Positions 7,793 to 17,346 are shown, numbered from the stretch's first letter. The stretch is DNA of 64,000 nucleotides from Paenibacillus rhizovicinus (GCF_010365285.1 NZ_CP048286.1:3731501-3795500); one strand, 5' to 3'. Translations and numbers: made by a program. The notes: generated by a model not told the origin, from the sequence alone.

Positions 7793-8132
7793 TGTCGCGC
7801 ACCGCTCAGGGAGGCGGGCGCTGGATCCGGCTTATATTTACGGCCGTTCCGTGCCGCCTTCCGCTGTTCCGCCTTCCCGTTCTGACGTTCCGTCCGGCCG
7901 TGCCGCCGTTTCACCATCCCGCCTTCCGCCCAGCCGTCCCGCCTTCCGCCGTTCCGCGTTCCACCATGCCCGTTCCGCCCGGCCGTTCCGCCGTTTCGCG
8001 CCAGCCTGTTCGAAGCCGCCCGTTCCGCATTCCATTAACGCATTAATGTGTCAAACCGGGAATTGTGGTAAGTTAGTAAAAGCGAGTTTTGAATACGGGT
8101 TTCGTGCCTTACGGAAAGGATGTATTTTCAGC
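7793..8132. other. Gene-free gap with low-complexity GTTCCGCC-type repeats
   Basis: Between the terminator and the MFS gene there is no supported gene. From about 7845 to 8030 the plus strand is a degenerate array of short words such as GTTCCGCC, CCTTCCGCC and GCCGTTCCGCC, pyrimidine- and GC-rich and without a fixed period. The last ~90 bases before 8133 return to normal composition and should hold the promoter of the MFS gene. Although the frame is open through the array, the amino-acid content (Pro/Ser/Arg) and lack of a ribosome site argue against coding. Confidence 0.6.
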
Positions 8133-9347
8133 ATGCTTGAGCCCAATGCTTCTGTTATTAAACAGCCCTATTACATGAATTACTGGTTGTCGCGCGTCAT
8201 ATCCTCGACTTCCTTCCAGATGCTCTCCGTGGCGATCGGCTGGCAAATGTACGTGCTGACCAAGGACGCCTTCAGTCTCGGTCTGGTTGGCCTTGCCCAG
8301 TTTCTTCCCATGGTACTGCTTACCTTCGTCGTCGGCCATGTCGCGGACCGCTTCGACCGCAGGCTGATCGTCGCCTGTTGTCTGTTCGTTGAAAGCGGAA
8401 TTGCCGCCTTGCTGCTGTTCGGCAGCATCGAAGGGTGGCTGGGCCGGGAGCAAATACTGGTCGCGGCCGCGCTGCTCGGCGCCTGCCGCTCGTTCGAAGG
8501 GCCGGCCTCCTCGGCGCTGCTGCCCCAGCTGATACCGAAGGAATTGCTGCAGCAAGCCATTTCGTGGAGCACCTCGGCCGGGCAGACGGCGCAGATTATC
8601 GGACCGGCGCTGGGCGGATTGCTGATTTCGGCCGGAGCGAATTACGTGTATGCGACGTCTGCCATCGTGCTGCTTGCCGCGGGGATTCTCGCGTTCGTCA
8701 TTCGCGTCGAGCATGGCAGGCAGCAAGTGGCGCGCCCCACGCTGCGCTCCATGTTCTCGGGCCTAGGGTTCGTCTATCGCCATCCGGTCATTCTCGGAAC
8801 GATCTCGCTCGATCTGTTCGCCGTTCTGCTCGGCGGGGCGACGGCGCTGCTGCCGATATTCGCGCAGGATATTTTGCATACGGGACCTTGGGGTCTCGGG
8901 CTGATGCGGACGGCGCCGGCGGTCGGCGCGCTGCTCATGTCGCTCGTCATCGGATACTTCCCGCTTAAGAAAGCGGTGGGGCCGCTGTTGTTCGGTGCGC
9001 TTGGCATCTTCGGCTTATCGACCATGCTCTTCGCCGTATCGAAGAATCTGACCCTGTCGATCATCGCGCTGCTGCTCATTGGCGCTTCGGACGTGGTCAG
9101 CGTCGTCATTCGGTCGTCGCTCGTGCAATTGCAAACGCCGGACGAGATGCGCGGAAGGGTGAATGCGGTCAACTCGCTGTTCATCGGGACCTCGAATCAG
9201 CTTGGCGAATTCGAATCGGGCACCTTGGCCGGGCTTGTCGGGACGGTACCGGCCGCCTTCATCGGCGGCGTCGGCACGCTTGTCGTCGCGGGGCTGTGGA
9301 TGGTGCTGTTCCCGTCGCTGAGGCGGATCCGGTCGCTGTCCGGTTGA
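8133..9347 (+). CDS. MFS transporter (EntS/MFS_3-like exporter)
   Basis: 404 residues with about 12 membrane segments. The N-terminus (NYWLSRVISSTSFQML) and the loop GHVADRFDRRLIV after the second or third helix fit the MFS_3 group, whose known members export siderophores or drugs (EntS type). A second conserved loop near residue 330 (QTPDEMRGRVNAVNSLFIG) also matches. The frame is open for ~390 bases upstream, but that part is a low-complexity array; the ATG at 8133 with AAAGGA 12 bases before is the best start. It stands alone between two terminator-like hairpins. Substrate cannot be read. Confidence 0.85.
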   Translation: MLEPNASVIKQPYYMNYWLSRVISSTSFQMLSVAIGWQMYVLTKDAFSLGLVGLAQFLPMVLLTFVVGHVADRFDRRLIVACCLFVESGIAALLLFGSIEGWLGREQILVAAALLGACRSFEGPASSALLPQLIPKELLQQAISWSTSAGQTAQIIGPALGGLLISAGANYVYATSAIVLLAAGILAFVIRVEHGRQQVARPTLRSMFSGLGFVYRHPVILGTISLDLFAVLLGGATALLPIFAQDILHTGPWGLGLMRTAPAVGALLMSLVIGYFPLKKAVGPLLFGALGIFGLSTMLFAVSKNLTLSIIALLLIGASDVVSVVIRSSLVQLQTPDEMRGRVNAVNSLFIGTSNQLGEFESGTLAGLVGTVPAAFIGGVGTLVVAGLWMVLFPSLRRIRSLSG

Positions 9348-9366
9348 TCGTTGCTCGCTTTGTCCG

Positions 9367-9392
9367 GGGCTGGCGTATTCGTCCAGCCTCTA
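9367..9392. terminator. Weak terminator between convergent genes
   Basis: GGCTGG and CCAGCC around a nine-base loop, followed by TCTATTCTATT on the plus strand. Lies between the stops of the MFS and the YetF-type genes. Confidence 0.45.
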
Positions 9393-9400
9393 TTCTATTG

Positions 9401-10108
9401 CTATTCCTTATCGACCGGCTGCCGAATCCGGTCCTCGTAATAATCGAAAAACAACTGCTTATGCGTGCCCCTGACCGCATAGAATACATCCTCGATCCGT
9501 TTCCCTCTGCGGCGAAGCTCGTTTTCGAGCCACTCGCGGGTCAATCCGTTCATCGTTAAGTTTTGCTCCATCAAAGCGCCGTCCATGATCAGTTCAATGG
9601 GGAACGACAAGCTGCCTCCGCCGAGCTTCAAGTCTCGCTTGGTAACGAACTGGTAATCGTCTTTCTTCAAGATCGACAGCACCCCGTTATCTTCCAGTAC
9701 GGCGTACTCCACTTCGCCCATATTGAAGATGCCTTTTTCCCGCAGCGCTTGATCCAAGGAATCCAGCGTGTAACGGACCTTCTTCATGTTGCCCTCCAGA
9801 ATTTTACCTCCTTCTATTAAGACGGTTGGAGAACCGGAAATCCAATTGCGCCATTTCCTGCTCTTCAGTGCGATTACGGATAGCAGAACAGACGTGATGC
9901 CCATGACAATAAGCGCCAGTACCATGTGCGTCGACTTGAGCTTGGTATTGAACGCCAGGTTGGCTGCAATGGCGCCGATGGTAATGCTGGTCACGAAATC
10001 CAGGAACGTCATATTGGAAATCGTCTGTTTGCCGAGAATATTAGCCATGATCAAGAGCAATAGGATAGCGATAATAGCTCTAATCAAGATATCCCAATAG
10101 GTATGCAA
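9401..10108 (-). CDS. DUF421 / YetF-type membrane protein
   Basis: 235 residues. Three membrane segments at the N-terminus (from YWDILIRAIIAILLLL onward, with FVTSITIGAIAANLAF), then a cytoplasmic C-terminal domain with SGSPTVLIEGGKILEGNMKK and LREKGIFNMGEVEYAVLEDNG. This is the YetF/YcaP/DUF421 layout known from Bacillus sporulation membranes; function unsettled. The TTG at 10108 with AAGGAGG eight bases upstream is chosen over an in-frame ATG 123 bases further out that has no ribosome site. Stands alone, divergent from the HSP90-like gene. Confidence 0.88.
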   Translation of the reverse strand: MHTYWDILIRAIIAILLLLIMANILGKQTISNMTFLDFVTSITIGAIAANLAFNTKLKSTHMVLALIVMGITSVLLSVIALKSRKWRNWISGSPTVLIEGGKILEGNMKKVRYTLDSLDQALREKGIFNMGEVEYAVLEDNGVLSILKKDDYQFVTKRDLKLGGGSLSFPIELIMDGALMEQNLTMNGLTREWLENELRRRGKRIEDVFYAVRGTHKQLFFDYYEDRIRQPVDKE

Positions 10109-10275
10109 GCGCAGAACCTCCTTTTTACCACTATCTCCAATCGGCAGCCAAAACAACCGGGCGCAGACCTTCCCCGTTAGATCATATCCGAATGGAAACA
10201 ACGTCAATGCAGCCCTATTGCAGCGTATCATTTAAAACTGCATGCTCAGGGATATACCATTAGTTTACAAACGTT

Positions 10276-10284
10276 TGCTACAAT
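10276..10284 (+). promoter_or_regulatory. Possible extended -10 promoter
   Basis: TGCTACAAT fits an extended -10 (TGnTAnAAT), 43 bases before the HSP90-like ATG. It overlaps a small palindrome CAAACGTTTG (10268-10277), which could be an operator. No good -35 at the right distance. Confidence 0.4.
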
Positions 10285-10326
10285 AGAACTAATAAGCATG
10301 CATTATTCCGAATAGAGGTCATACTC

Positions 10327-10989
10327 ATGAAAAATATGAACTTCCAAGTGAATTTACAAGGCGTCATCGATTTATTATCCAACCACTTATACTCCGATCC
10401 CGGCGTCTTCGTACGGGAATTGCTGCAGAACGGCGTCGATGCGATCACGGCGAGGAAGAAACTCGGGGAACCGTTCGACGAATCGGTGAAAGTCGAAGTA
10501 TTCTCCTCGTACACCATCTCCTTCACCGACAGCGGCAGCGGCTTGACGGAAGAGGACATCGAACAATTCCTTGCGCGAATCGGAAGCTCCGCGAAGCGGG
10601 ACAACCTAGATGCGGCGGATGATTATATCGGCCAGTTCGGCGTCGGTCTGCTGGCCTGCTTCGTCGTCAGCGATGAAATCGTGCTGATTACCCGTTCCGC
10701 GCTCGGAGGCGATGCGCTGGAATGGCGGGGCCGGCCGGATGGCACGTACGTCATCAAGAAAGTAAAGCGGCAGGTGCCGATCGGAACGACCGTGTATCTG
10801 AAAGCGAAAGCGAACTACGAGGAATATTTCGAGTACTACCGCATCCGCGGCTTGTTGAACAAATACGGGAAGTACCTCAAGACGCCGATTACGCTCACGG
10901 AGGACAAATACGAGCAGACCGTGAACGTGCCGCAGCCTCCCTGGGAGATGGAGAAGCAGGAAGCGATGGCGGCTTACGGCGGCTCTTGA
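10327..10989 (+). CDS. HSP90-type ATPase, N-terminal part only
   Basis: 220 residues matching the GHKL ATP-binding domain of HSP90 proteins: FVRELLQNGVDAI (N-box with the Mg-binding Asn), FTDSGSGLTEEDI (DxGxG motif), ARIGSSAK and YIGQFGVGLLACFVV (G-rich lid). The sequence enters the middle domain (TVYLKAKANYEEYFEYY, then PPWEMEKQEA) and stops. Family members are usually about 600 residues, so the rest of the middle domain and the dimerisation domain are absent. Only 80 bases separate its stop from the next gene, too few to hold the rest as a frameshift. It may be a deletion remnant or a stand-alone ATPase domain. The reading frame is undamaged. Confidence 0.85.
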   Translation: MKNMNFQVNLQGVIDLLSNHLYSDPGVFVRELLQNGVDAITARKKLGEPFDESVKVEVFSSYTISFTDSGSGLTEEDIEQFLARIGSSAKRDNLDAADDYIGQFGVGLLACFVVSDEIVLITRSALGGDALEWRGRPDGTYVIKKVKRQVPIGTTVYLKAKANYEEYFEYYRIRGLLNKYGKYLKTPITLTEDKYEQTVNVPQPPWEMEKQEAMAAYGGS

Positions 10990-11069
10990 AGCCTGGGCAG
11001 CCAAGCGGTGCCTTAGGGGACTAGTTCGTATACGGGTAAAAATAAGATCGAGATCAGGCTGGTGCTGAG

Positions 11070-14000
11070 TTGAAAACAAGAATGCAAGGGGCGGAAATAA
11101 CGAAGTACGCCGGCGGAGAACCGGCACAAGCGGGGCACCGCACGGCGCCGGACGGTTTGAGCGGCGGATTGTATGGACGGGACCGCGAGGTGGCGCGGAT
11201 TCGGGAAGCGTTTCATTGGACGACGCTGGGCTCGACGCAGCTGATCAGCGTGTCGGGGCCGTCGGGGATCGGGAAGACCGCGGTCATCCAGGAGGCGCTT
11301 CATAAGATCTCGCTGGAGGAAGCGTATCTGATAGCCGGCAAATTCGAATCCCTGCAGCAGGATACGCCGATGTCTCCGCTCATCGGGGCATTCCGGGAAC
11401 TGACGGAACAGTTGTTGAACGAGGACAAGCGGAGCTTGGAGCAATGGCGGGAAGCGATTCTTCAGGCGCTCGGCGTCAATGCCGCCGTCATCACGGACGT
11501 CATACCGGAGATGGAACGGATTATTGGCCGTCAAGCGTCCGTGGAGCAGCTGCCGCTGGAAGAGGCGATGGAGCGGTTTCAATTCGTCTTTCGCCGGTTC
11601 ATCCAGGTGTTCTGCCATCAGAAGCATCCGCTCGTGCTGGTCATGGACGATTTGCAATGGGCGGACGAGGCTTCGTGGCGGATGATTCGCTCCTTCATGT
11701 CGGACCCGCAAAGTCAGAGCTTGCTGCTGATCGGGGCATTCCGGGACACCGGCGAGATCGGCCGGATCGAGGAGGAGCTGGGGGCGATCGCCTCGTCCGG
11801 GGTGACGGTGCAGTCCTTGCCGCTCGGGCCGCTCGGCCCTGTCGAATTGACCCGGATCGTAGGCGACACGCTGGGCGTGAGCGACGGCATAGCCGATGAT
11901 ATCGCGCATACGCTGCTGCTGAGATCGGATGGTAACCCGTTCCTGTTCCGGCGGCTGCTGCAGCGGAGCATGGAGGAAGAAGTGCTTCGTTACGACGAGC
12001 CGGGCGGCGGCTGGGTCTGGAACTGGAAGGAACCCGATCCGGCGGCTGGTTCGGCGCATGCCGACCTGCTGTTGAATTATATGACCGACAGCATCAACCG
12101 TCTTCCGGCGGATACGCGCCAAGCGCTGCTGGAGGCCTCCTGTCTGGGGGGCGAAAGCCCGCTGGCGCTGCTCGCTTCCTGGCGCGGGGAAACGCCGGAA
12201 CGCACGCTGGACGTGCTTCGGCCGGCCATGGAGCGGCAGCTTATCATGTACGCGGGTTCCGGAACGCCGGAAACGGCGGGCGGCGGCCGCACTAGCGATC
12301 CCGGCGCCGAGCGGATGGAGGAAGGCCGAATCCGCTTCGTTCACGACCGTCTGCAGGAAGCGGCGAACGCGCTGTTCGATACGCCGCGGAGCGAAGAGGT
12401 GCATTGGCATGCGGGCCGGTATTGGCTGCGCCATTCCGATCCGGCTCTGCGCGAGCGGCATGTATTCGATGCGGCGGGCCATCTGAATAAAGGCAGCAGG
12501 CTCGCCCGATTGCCGGAGGATCGGAACAATCTCATCCGGGCCAACGCCGGCGCGGGCGGCAAGGCCAAGTCCGCAACGGCCTACGAAGCAGCGGCCGCAT
12601 ATTTCGGCGCGGCGGCCGCCTTCATCACCGAGGAGCATTGGGAGCGGGATTTCGACTTCTGCTTCGATCTGTTCGTCGATCTGCTCGAATGCGAGTACAT
12701 GAACGGCTGGCAGCCGTCGACCTACGATACGTTCCATGCCCTGCTGGGAAGGGCCCGCACGGCCTACGAGCGCATGCGCGTGCAGCATATTGAAATCAAC
12801 CGGCTGCTGCATACGGAGCGAATGGCCGACGGCATCGAGCTCGGCATCGCGTGTCTGCGGGATCTGGGCATTCATGTCTCCGTCAATACGGGGAAAACCA
12901 AGCTGTTCGCGGAGCTGCTTGTGACGAAGGAGCATCTGCGCCGCAAGATCGGCCGGCTGAGGGCCAAATCGTCGGTGTCCGATCCCGTCATTACCGTCGC
13001 CTTGCAGGTTCTGACGCAGCTGTCGGGCGCGGCATTCATCTGCGACCGGCCGCTATTCCGCGCGCTGACGTTCAAATGCGTGAGGCTTTCGCTCAAGTAT
13101 GGGAATTTCCCGCATGCGGCGGCGGTATTCGGCAGCTTGGGAGGCATTCTCAACCAGGCGCTCGGCGACCTCGAGCTGGCCCGGGCTTCGCTCAAGGAGG
13201 GCATGAGAATCGCCGTCACGTACAAGCAGCCTTCGATTCTGTGCAGGGCGCATCTGACGATGGGCGTGATGTTCTTCATTATGGAGGACGAAGACAAGGA
13301 TCTGCACGCGCATTTCCGAAAATCGATCGATTACGGACTGGAAGCCGGCGATCTGTTTTTTACCGGTCATTCGGTCGTCATGCTGCTCGTCAATCTGCAT
13401 ATGGTCGGCAAGCTGGACCGGTTAGAGGCGGTCGTCCCGGAGTACAAGAAGATGCTGGCCGACACGCAAAATCATTACCTGCTTCCCTATATCACGATCA
13501 TAGAACGATGGCTGCATGCGTTGAAGGGTACGGGCGCCGAACCGGGTGCCAACCAGGACGACCAGGAGCTGCTGCTGCGGATAGGCCGCTCGGGCATGGA
13601 ATCGAATCTTCTCTATCAGTACGGATTATCCCTGCTTCAGGAAGGATATACGCTGGGCGACCGCGACCTGGCAATCCGCGGCGCGGATATGGCGCGGAAG
13701 CATGAGCAGGATGCCACGCATTACCTGCACCGGTCCGAATACGAGCTGTATTACGGGCTGACGCTGCTGAACCAAGGCCCGGGATTAAGCGCGGCCGATA
13801 CTAGAGCGTTGGCGGCTTGCCGGAGAAGCCTGCGCCGGTCCGCGGCCAAGTGTCCCGAACACATCCGGCACAAGTCGCTGCTGCTGGAATCGAGCTATGC
13901 CGAGGCGCGGGGGAAGCTGGATGCCGCGGGACGCCTGTACGACGATGCCATCCGGGAAGCGCGGCGCAGCGGGTATGAGCATCATGCCGCGCTCGCATGC

Positions 14001-15032
14001 GAATGCGCGGGGCGGATGTACGTGGCGCAGTCGCGGGAAACGACAGCGAAGGGGTATCTGATCGAGGCGCATGCGCTCTACAGGCAGTGGGGGGCAGCGC
14101 GCAAAGCCGATCAAATCCGGGAGCAATACGCCGCGTACTGCAAGGAACTGGCTTGGGAAGAGGTTGCCGCCGCCGCTGTCAGCGCGCCGACCGCCGCGAT
14201 GTCGGTGCAAGAGAGCGGCGCCGTCGCGGCAGGGCCGGATCTGTCCGTCGTGCAGCAGGCATTCCAATCGATGGCCGCCGAGTCCGACCAGCGCGCGCTG
14301 ATCGAGAATTCGATTCGGACGGTGATGGAGTTCGCGGGGGCGCAGCGCGGCTGCATCGTCATGGAGCATGCCAAGCGGCTGACGGTCGAACTGGCGGCCG
14401 ATCAAGAAGGCGGGATACTTCGGCAGCCGGTTCCCGTGGAACGGTTCGATGAGGTTTGCCTGCCGGCCGTTCGCTATACGGCGAATACGGGCGAGATCTT
14501 GCTGATCGAGCATGCGGCTGCGGGAGGACGCCTGGCGCGCGATCCCTATGTGATGAGCTGTCAGATCCAGTCGATGCTCTGCCTGCCGCTGCATTTCCAG
14601 AACCGGCTGACGGCGGTGCTGTATTTGGAAAACAACCGCCGGCAGGGCGCGTTTCGGGCCGAGCAGCTCGATATGCTGCGCATGCTGGCGACGCAGACGG
14701 TGTTCCTGCTGAAGCTGTTTCCGTATGATGACGGGCAGGCAGCGCCGGTCAACGATACTGGGGCCGATACGAAGACTGCATCGGGCCAGGCCGACGCGGA
14801 ATCGGCGGGGCTCATGGATCCGTTAACGAAGCGGGAGCTCGAGGTGCTGCAGTTCATGTCGCTGGGGATGACGAACCAAGAGATTGCCCAGCAGCTGCAT
14901 ATCGCAGTGGGAACCGTTAAGTTGCATACGAACCGGATTTTCAGCAAAATGAACGTCAACCGCCGAGCCAAAGCCGTGCTCGAAGCCAAACGAATGAAGC
15001 TGCTGAACGATAACGACGCGGGAAGCGAGTAA
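11070..15032 (+). CDS. Giant AAA-TPR-GAF-LuxR transcriptional regulator
   Basis: 1320 residues. An AAA_16-type ATPase domain starts at GLYGRDREVARI; Walker A GPSGIGKT is at 63-70 and Walker B LVLVMDDLQWAD near 188-199. A long helical TPR-like middle (about 430-1050) follows, then a GAF-like domain (about 1085-1240, with AQRGCIVME and MLCLPLHFQNRLTAVLYLENN) and a C-terminal LuxR HTH (DPLTKRELEVLQFM, MTNQEIAQQL, VGTVKLHTNRIF). The middle resembles the AAA/TPR part of fungal and bacterial PknB-AAA sensors, but no kinase is present. The start is uncertain (TTG 11070 or ATG 11082; weak ribosome sites). A terminator closes the gene. Its place just before the NHLP locus makes it a candidate regulator of it; that is inference. 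Confidence 0.88.
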   Translation: MKTRMQGAEITKYAGGEPAQAGHRTAPDGLSGGLYGRDREVARIREAFHWTTLGSTQLISVSGPSGIGKTAVIQEALHKISLEEAYLIAGKFESLQQDTPMSPLIGAFRELTEQLLNEDKRSLEQWREAILQALGVNAAVITDVIPEMERIIGRQASVEQLPLEEAMERFQFVFRRFIQVFCHQKHPLVLVMDDLQWADEASWRMIRSFMSDPQSQSLLLIGAFRDTGEIGRIEEELGAIASSGVTVQSLPLGPLGPVELTRIVGDTLGVSDGIADDIAHTLLLRSDGNPFLFRRLLQRSMEEEVLRYDEPGGGWVWNWKEPDPAAGSAHADLLLNYMTDSINRLPADTRQALLEASCLGGESPLALLASWRGETPERTLDVLRPAMERQLIMYAGSGTPETAGGGRTSDPGAERMEEGRIRFVHDRLQEAANALFDTPRSEEVHWHAGRYWLRHSDPALRERHVFDAAGHLNKGSRLARLPEDRNNLIRANAGAGGKAKSATAYEAAAAYFGAAAAFITEEHWERDFDFCFDLFVDLLECEYMNGWQPSTYDTFHALLGRARTAYERMRVQHIEINRLLHTERMADGIELGIACLRDLGIHVSVNTGKTKLFAELLVTKEHLRRKIGRLRAKSSVSDPVITVALQVLTQLSGAAFICDRPLFRALTFKCVRLSLKYGNFPHAAAVFGSLGGILNQALGDLELARASLKEGMRIAVTYKQPSILCRAHLTMGVMFFIMEDEDKDLHAHFRKSIDYGLEAGDLFFTGHSVVMLLVNLHMVGKLDRLEAVVPEYKKMLADTQNHYLLPYITIIERWLHALKGTGAEPGANQDDQELLLRIGRSGMESNLLYQYGLSLLQEGYTLGDRDLAIRGADMARKHEQDATHYLHRSEYELYYGLTLLNQGPGLSAADTRALAACRRSLRRSAAKCPEHIRHKSLLLESSYAEARGKLDAAGRLYDDAIREARRSGYEHHAALACECAGRMYVAQSRETTAKGYLIEAHALYRQWGAARKADQIREQYAAYCKELAWEEVAAAAVSAPTAAMSVQESGAVAAGPDLSVVQQAFQSMAAESDQRALIENSIRTVMEFAGAQRGCIVMEHAKRLTVELAADQEGGILRQPVPVERFDEVCLPAVRYTANTGEILLIEHAAAGGRLARDPYVMSCQIQSMLCLPLHFQNRLTAVLYLENNRRQGAFRAEQLDMLRMLATQTVFLLKLFPYDDGQAAPVNDTGADTKTASGQADAESAGLMDPLTKRELEVLQFMSLGMTNQEIAQQLHIAVGTVKLHTNRIFSKMNVNRRAKAVLEAKRMKLLNDNDAGSE

Positions 15033-15060
15033 GCGCTAGTTTATTGGCCAATACGGTACG

Positions 15061-15106
15061 AAGCCGTGAATAACTCCTAATAAGGAGGATATTCACGGCT
15101 TTTTTC
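15061..15106 (+). terminator. Terminator after the giant LuxR gene
   Basis: AGCCGTGAATA pairs with TATTCACGGCT, with an inner CTCCT/AGGAG stem, followed by TTTTTT. Confidence 0.92.
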
Positions 15107-15114
15107 GCGGTTTT

Positions 15115-15157
15115 TTTGTCGAATTTTGCAAAGATATACCTTTAGTTATACGACAAA
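15115..15157. promoter_or_regulatory. Promoter region of the NHLP locus with inverted arms
   Basis: TTTGTCG (15115-15121) and CGACAAA (15151-15157) flank an AT-rich core that contains TATACC and TTATACG, possible -10 elements. This is the only gap of any size before the first gene of the locus. The arms could be an operator for the neighbouring LuxR protein; evidence is only positional. Confidence 0.35.
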
Positions 15158-15226
15158 CGACGCAGCCGCATCGTAGATTAAGACTTGAATCAAGACTCGA
15201 AACGCGCCAAAAGGAGACACCGACTG

Positions 15227-16366
15227 ATGAGAATACAAGCGATTCTGATCGTTTCCATCTTACTCGTATTCCTGACCTCCTGCTCGAATGCAACCGACAT
15301 GCGCGAGGAGCGGGAGAGCACGCTAAGCAAGCAGAAGGGCGATATCCTCGTGGGCGTGGCCTGGCCGTTCGCGGATCGCAACGAAGGGTTTCGCGAGGGG
15401 CTTGAGCTGGCCCTGGGCGAGATTAACAAGAAGGGCGTGCTGGGCAGCAAGATCCGGCTGGTGGAGAAGGACGACAAGTCTTCCGTTACGGACGGCCTGA
15501 CGATCGCCCAGTCGTTCGCGAACGATCCGGAGCTGACGGCCGTCATCGGCCACCGCAGCTCGGTCGTCACCGTGCCCGCAGCCAAAGTATACGATCATGC
15601 GGGGCTGCCGCTGATCGCGCCGTCTTCCACGGCTCCCGGGCTGACGGCAGCCGGGCTCGACCGCGTGTTCCGCACGATTCCCGACGATACGCGGCTCGGC
15701 AAGACCATGGCCGATTACGCCAATGCCAAGCATTATAAGCGCGTGGCGATTTTCTACACGAACGACGAGTATGGCCGCGGTTTGGCGAATGCCTTCGAGG
15801 ACGGAGCCAAGGCGGCGGGGATGCAGACGATCGACCGGCTGTCCGACTATAAAGACTTGAACGACCTGCGCCGCATCGCGGACAAATGGAAGCTGCTCGG
15901 CTGCGACGCGGTCTTCTTGGCCGAAGTGATGCCGGATGGGGCGGCGTTCGTCGCAGACCTGCGGAAGGCGGGGCTGGAAGTGCCCGTCATCGGCGGCGAC
16001 GGCCTGGATTCCGCCGCGCTGCCCGCTGCGGCGGGCGGAGCCGCCGAAGGAATGGTCGTCGCCTCGATCTTCAATCCGTTCGCGGCCGACGACACGGCGC
16101 AAGCGTTCGTGAAACAGTATGAAAGCACCTATAACGCGGAACCGGGCAAACTGGCGGCGCAGGGCTATGACGCCTTGAAATTGCTGGCGTATGCGCTGGA
16201 CAAGGCAGGCACGCGCGAGCCGTCGAAGCTGGCCAAGACGCTGAAGGAGACGAAAGGCTGGCAGGGCGCGTCCGGTCTCCATACCTTCGACGACAACGGC
16301 GACGTCAGCGACATGCCGATTGTATTGAAGCAGGTCGAAGGCGGCACGTTCCACTATCTCAATTAA
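15227..16366 (+). CDS. Branched-chain amino-acid-type solute-binding lipoprotein
   Basis: 379 residues, Peripla_BP_6 (LivJ/LivK-like) fold. A signal peptide ends in the lipobox LTSC (Cys about 19). The mature protein opens ILVGVAWPFADRNEGFREGLELALGEIN, with the family's VIGHRSSVVTVPAAKVYDHAGLPLIAPSS-like region split over two strands, and YGRGLANAFEDGAK. AAAGGAG lies nine bases before the ATG at 15227. No permease or ATPase of a Liv system is nearby, so it is an orphan receptor. Its stop is 14 bases before the HlyD-type gene, so it is the first gene of the NHLP export operon. It may sense or capture an amino acid, or act in immunity; neither can be shown. Confidence 0.87.
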   Translation: MRIQAILIVSILLVFLTSCSNATDMREERESTLSKQKGDILVGVAWPFADRNEGFREGLELALGEINKKGVLGSKIRLVEKDDKSSVTDGLTIAQSFANDPELTAVIGHRSSVVTVPAAKVYDHAGLPLIAPSSTAPGLTAAGLDRVFRTIPDDTRLGKTMADYANAKHYKRVAIFYTNDEYGRGLANAFEDGAKAAGMQTIDRLSDYKDLNDLRRIADKWKLLGCDAVFLAEVMPDGAAFVADLRKAGLEVPVIGGDGLDSAALPAAAGGAAEGMVVASIFNPFAADDTAQAFVKQYESTYNAEPGKLAAQGYDALKLLAYALDKAGTREPSKLAKTLKETKGWQGASGLHTFDDNGDVSDMPIVLKQVEGGTFHYLN

Positions 16367-16380
16367 AGGAGCACAAGCGG

Positions 16381-17346
16381 ATGAAAACCGACGTTTTTCG
16401 CAAGGTGTCCGTCGAACGGCTGTCTTCGCCGGAACAGCTGGACACGTTGATGAAGGTGACTTCCCCGAGAGGCTGGCTTGCGCTGGCCGCGCTCGGCGTG
16501 CTGCTCGCTGCCGCAATCGTCTGGGGTTTTGCAGGTACGATGAGTACGAAGATCACGTCGCAGGGCGTCTTGATACGACCGGGCGGCTTGCAAACGATCT
16601 TCGTCGACTCGGGCGGGACGCTCACCGATATCCGGGTGGTCGAGAACGATTACGTGCATAAAGGGGACGTGGTGGCCCGGGTCGAGCAGCCGGCGCTGCT
16701 CGCGAAGCTGGGACAGCTGAACCAATCGCTGCAGCTCGCGGAAGCCGGCTACCGGCAGAAGGCGTCTGCAGCCCTGGCCGCGCAGATCGAAGAACTGCGG
16801 GCGGCTATCGCCGCGGCGCAATTGGATTACGCCAACGCGTCCCGAATCGTCAGTCCATTGACCGGCCGCGTGCTGGAGGTGCGATCCAAAACGGGTTCAT
16901 CCATCGGCGCCGGCATGCCGCTGCTGACGGTCGAATCGGGCGACAAGCAGGTGAAAGCATTGCAGGCGGTCCTGTATCTGCCGCTGCAGCAAGGGAAGAC
17001 GATTCTTCCGGGCATGCTGGCGGAAATTTCGCCGAGCTCCGTCAACCGGGAAGAGTTCGGCTTCATCCGGGGCCGGGTGACGTCCGTCTCGGAGTTTCCG
17101 GTGACGGCGCAGTCGATGCTGCTCACGCTCGGCAACGAGGCGCTCGTGCAGGAGCTCGCCGGACGGGGGGCGGCATTGCTGGAAGTCCGCATCGAACCGA
17201 TTCCGGATCCGCGGACGGTCAGCGGCTTTAATTGGTCTACCGGAGAAGGGCCGCCGGTCGAAGTCGACAGCGGCACCCTGATGAACGCTTCGATTATCGT
17301 GAAGCAGCAGAAGCCGATCACGTCCGTTATTCCGCAGATCAAGTGA
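16381..17346 (+). CDS. NHLP-system secretion protein (HlyD-like adaptor)
   Basis: 321 residues. A short N-terminal cytoplasmic region ([21 protein letters not shown]), one membrane helix (about 32-50), then a biotinyl-lipoyl-like half ([25 protein letters not shown]), a shortened coiled hairpin and the second lipoyl half ([21 protein letters not shown]). This is the layout of the adaptor protein of NHLP bacteriocin export systems, shorter than classical HlyD. It links the export ABC proteins across the envelope; in a Gram-positive it would reach the wall side. AAAGGAG before the ATG, 14 bases after the solute-binding protein and 19 before the peptidase-ABC gene. Confidence 0.92.
   Translation: MKTDVFRKVSVERLSSPEQLDTLMKVTSPRGWLALAALGVLLAAAIVWGFAGTMSTKITSQGVLIRPGGLQTIFVDSGGTLTDIRVVENDYVHKGDVVARVEQPALLAKLGQLNQSLQLAEAGYRQKASAALAAQIEELRAAIAAAQLDYANASRIVSPLTGRVLEVRSKTGSSIGAGMPLLTVESGDKQVKALQAVLYLPLQQGKTILPGMLAEISPSSVNREEFGFIRGRVTSVSEFPVTAQSMLLTLGNEALVQELAGRGAALLEVRIEPIPDPRTVSGFNWSTGEGPPVEVDSGTLMNASIIVKQQKPITSVIPQIK

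Noticed and set aside
11013-12935. 640-residue open frame on the minus strand
   Set aside because: It lies fully under the AAA-TPR-LuxR gene, has no domain and no ribosome site; GC-rich genes leave long antisense frames. The same holds for 27185-28870 and 57155-58774 on the minus strand.
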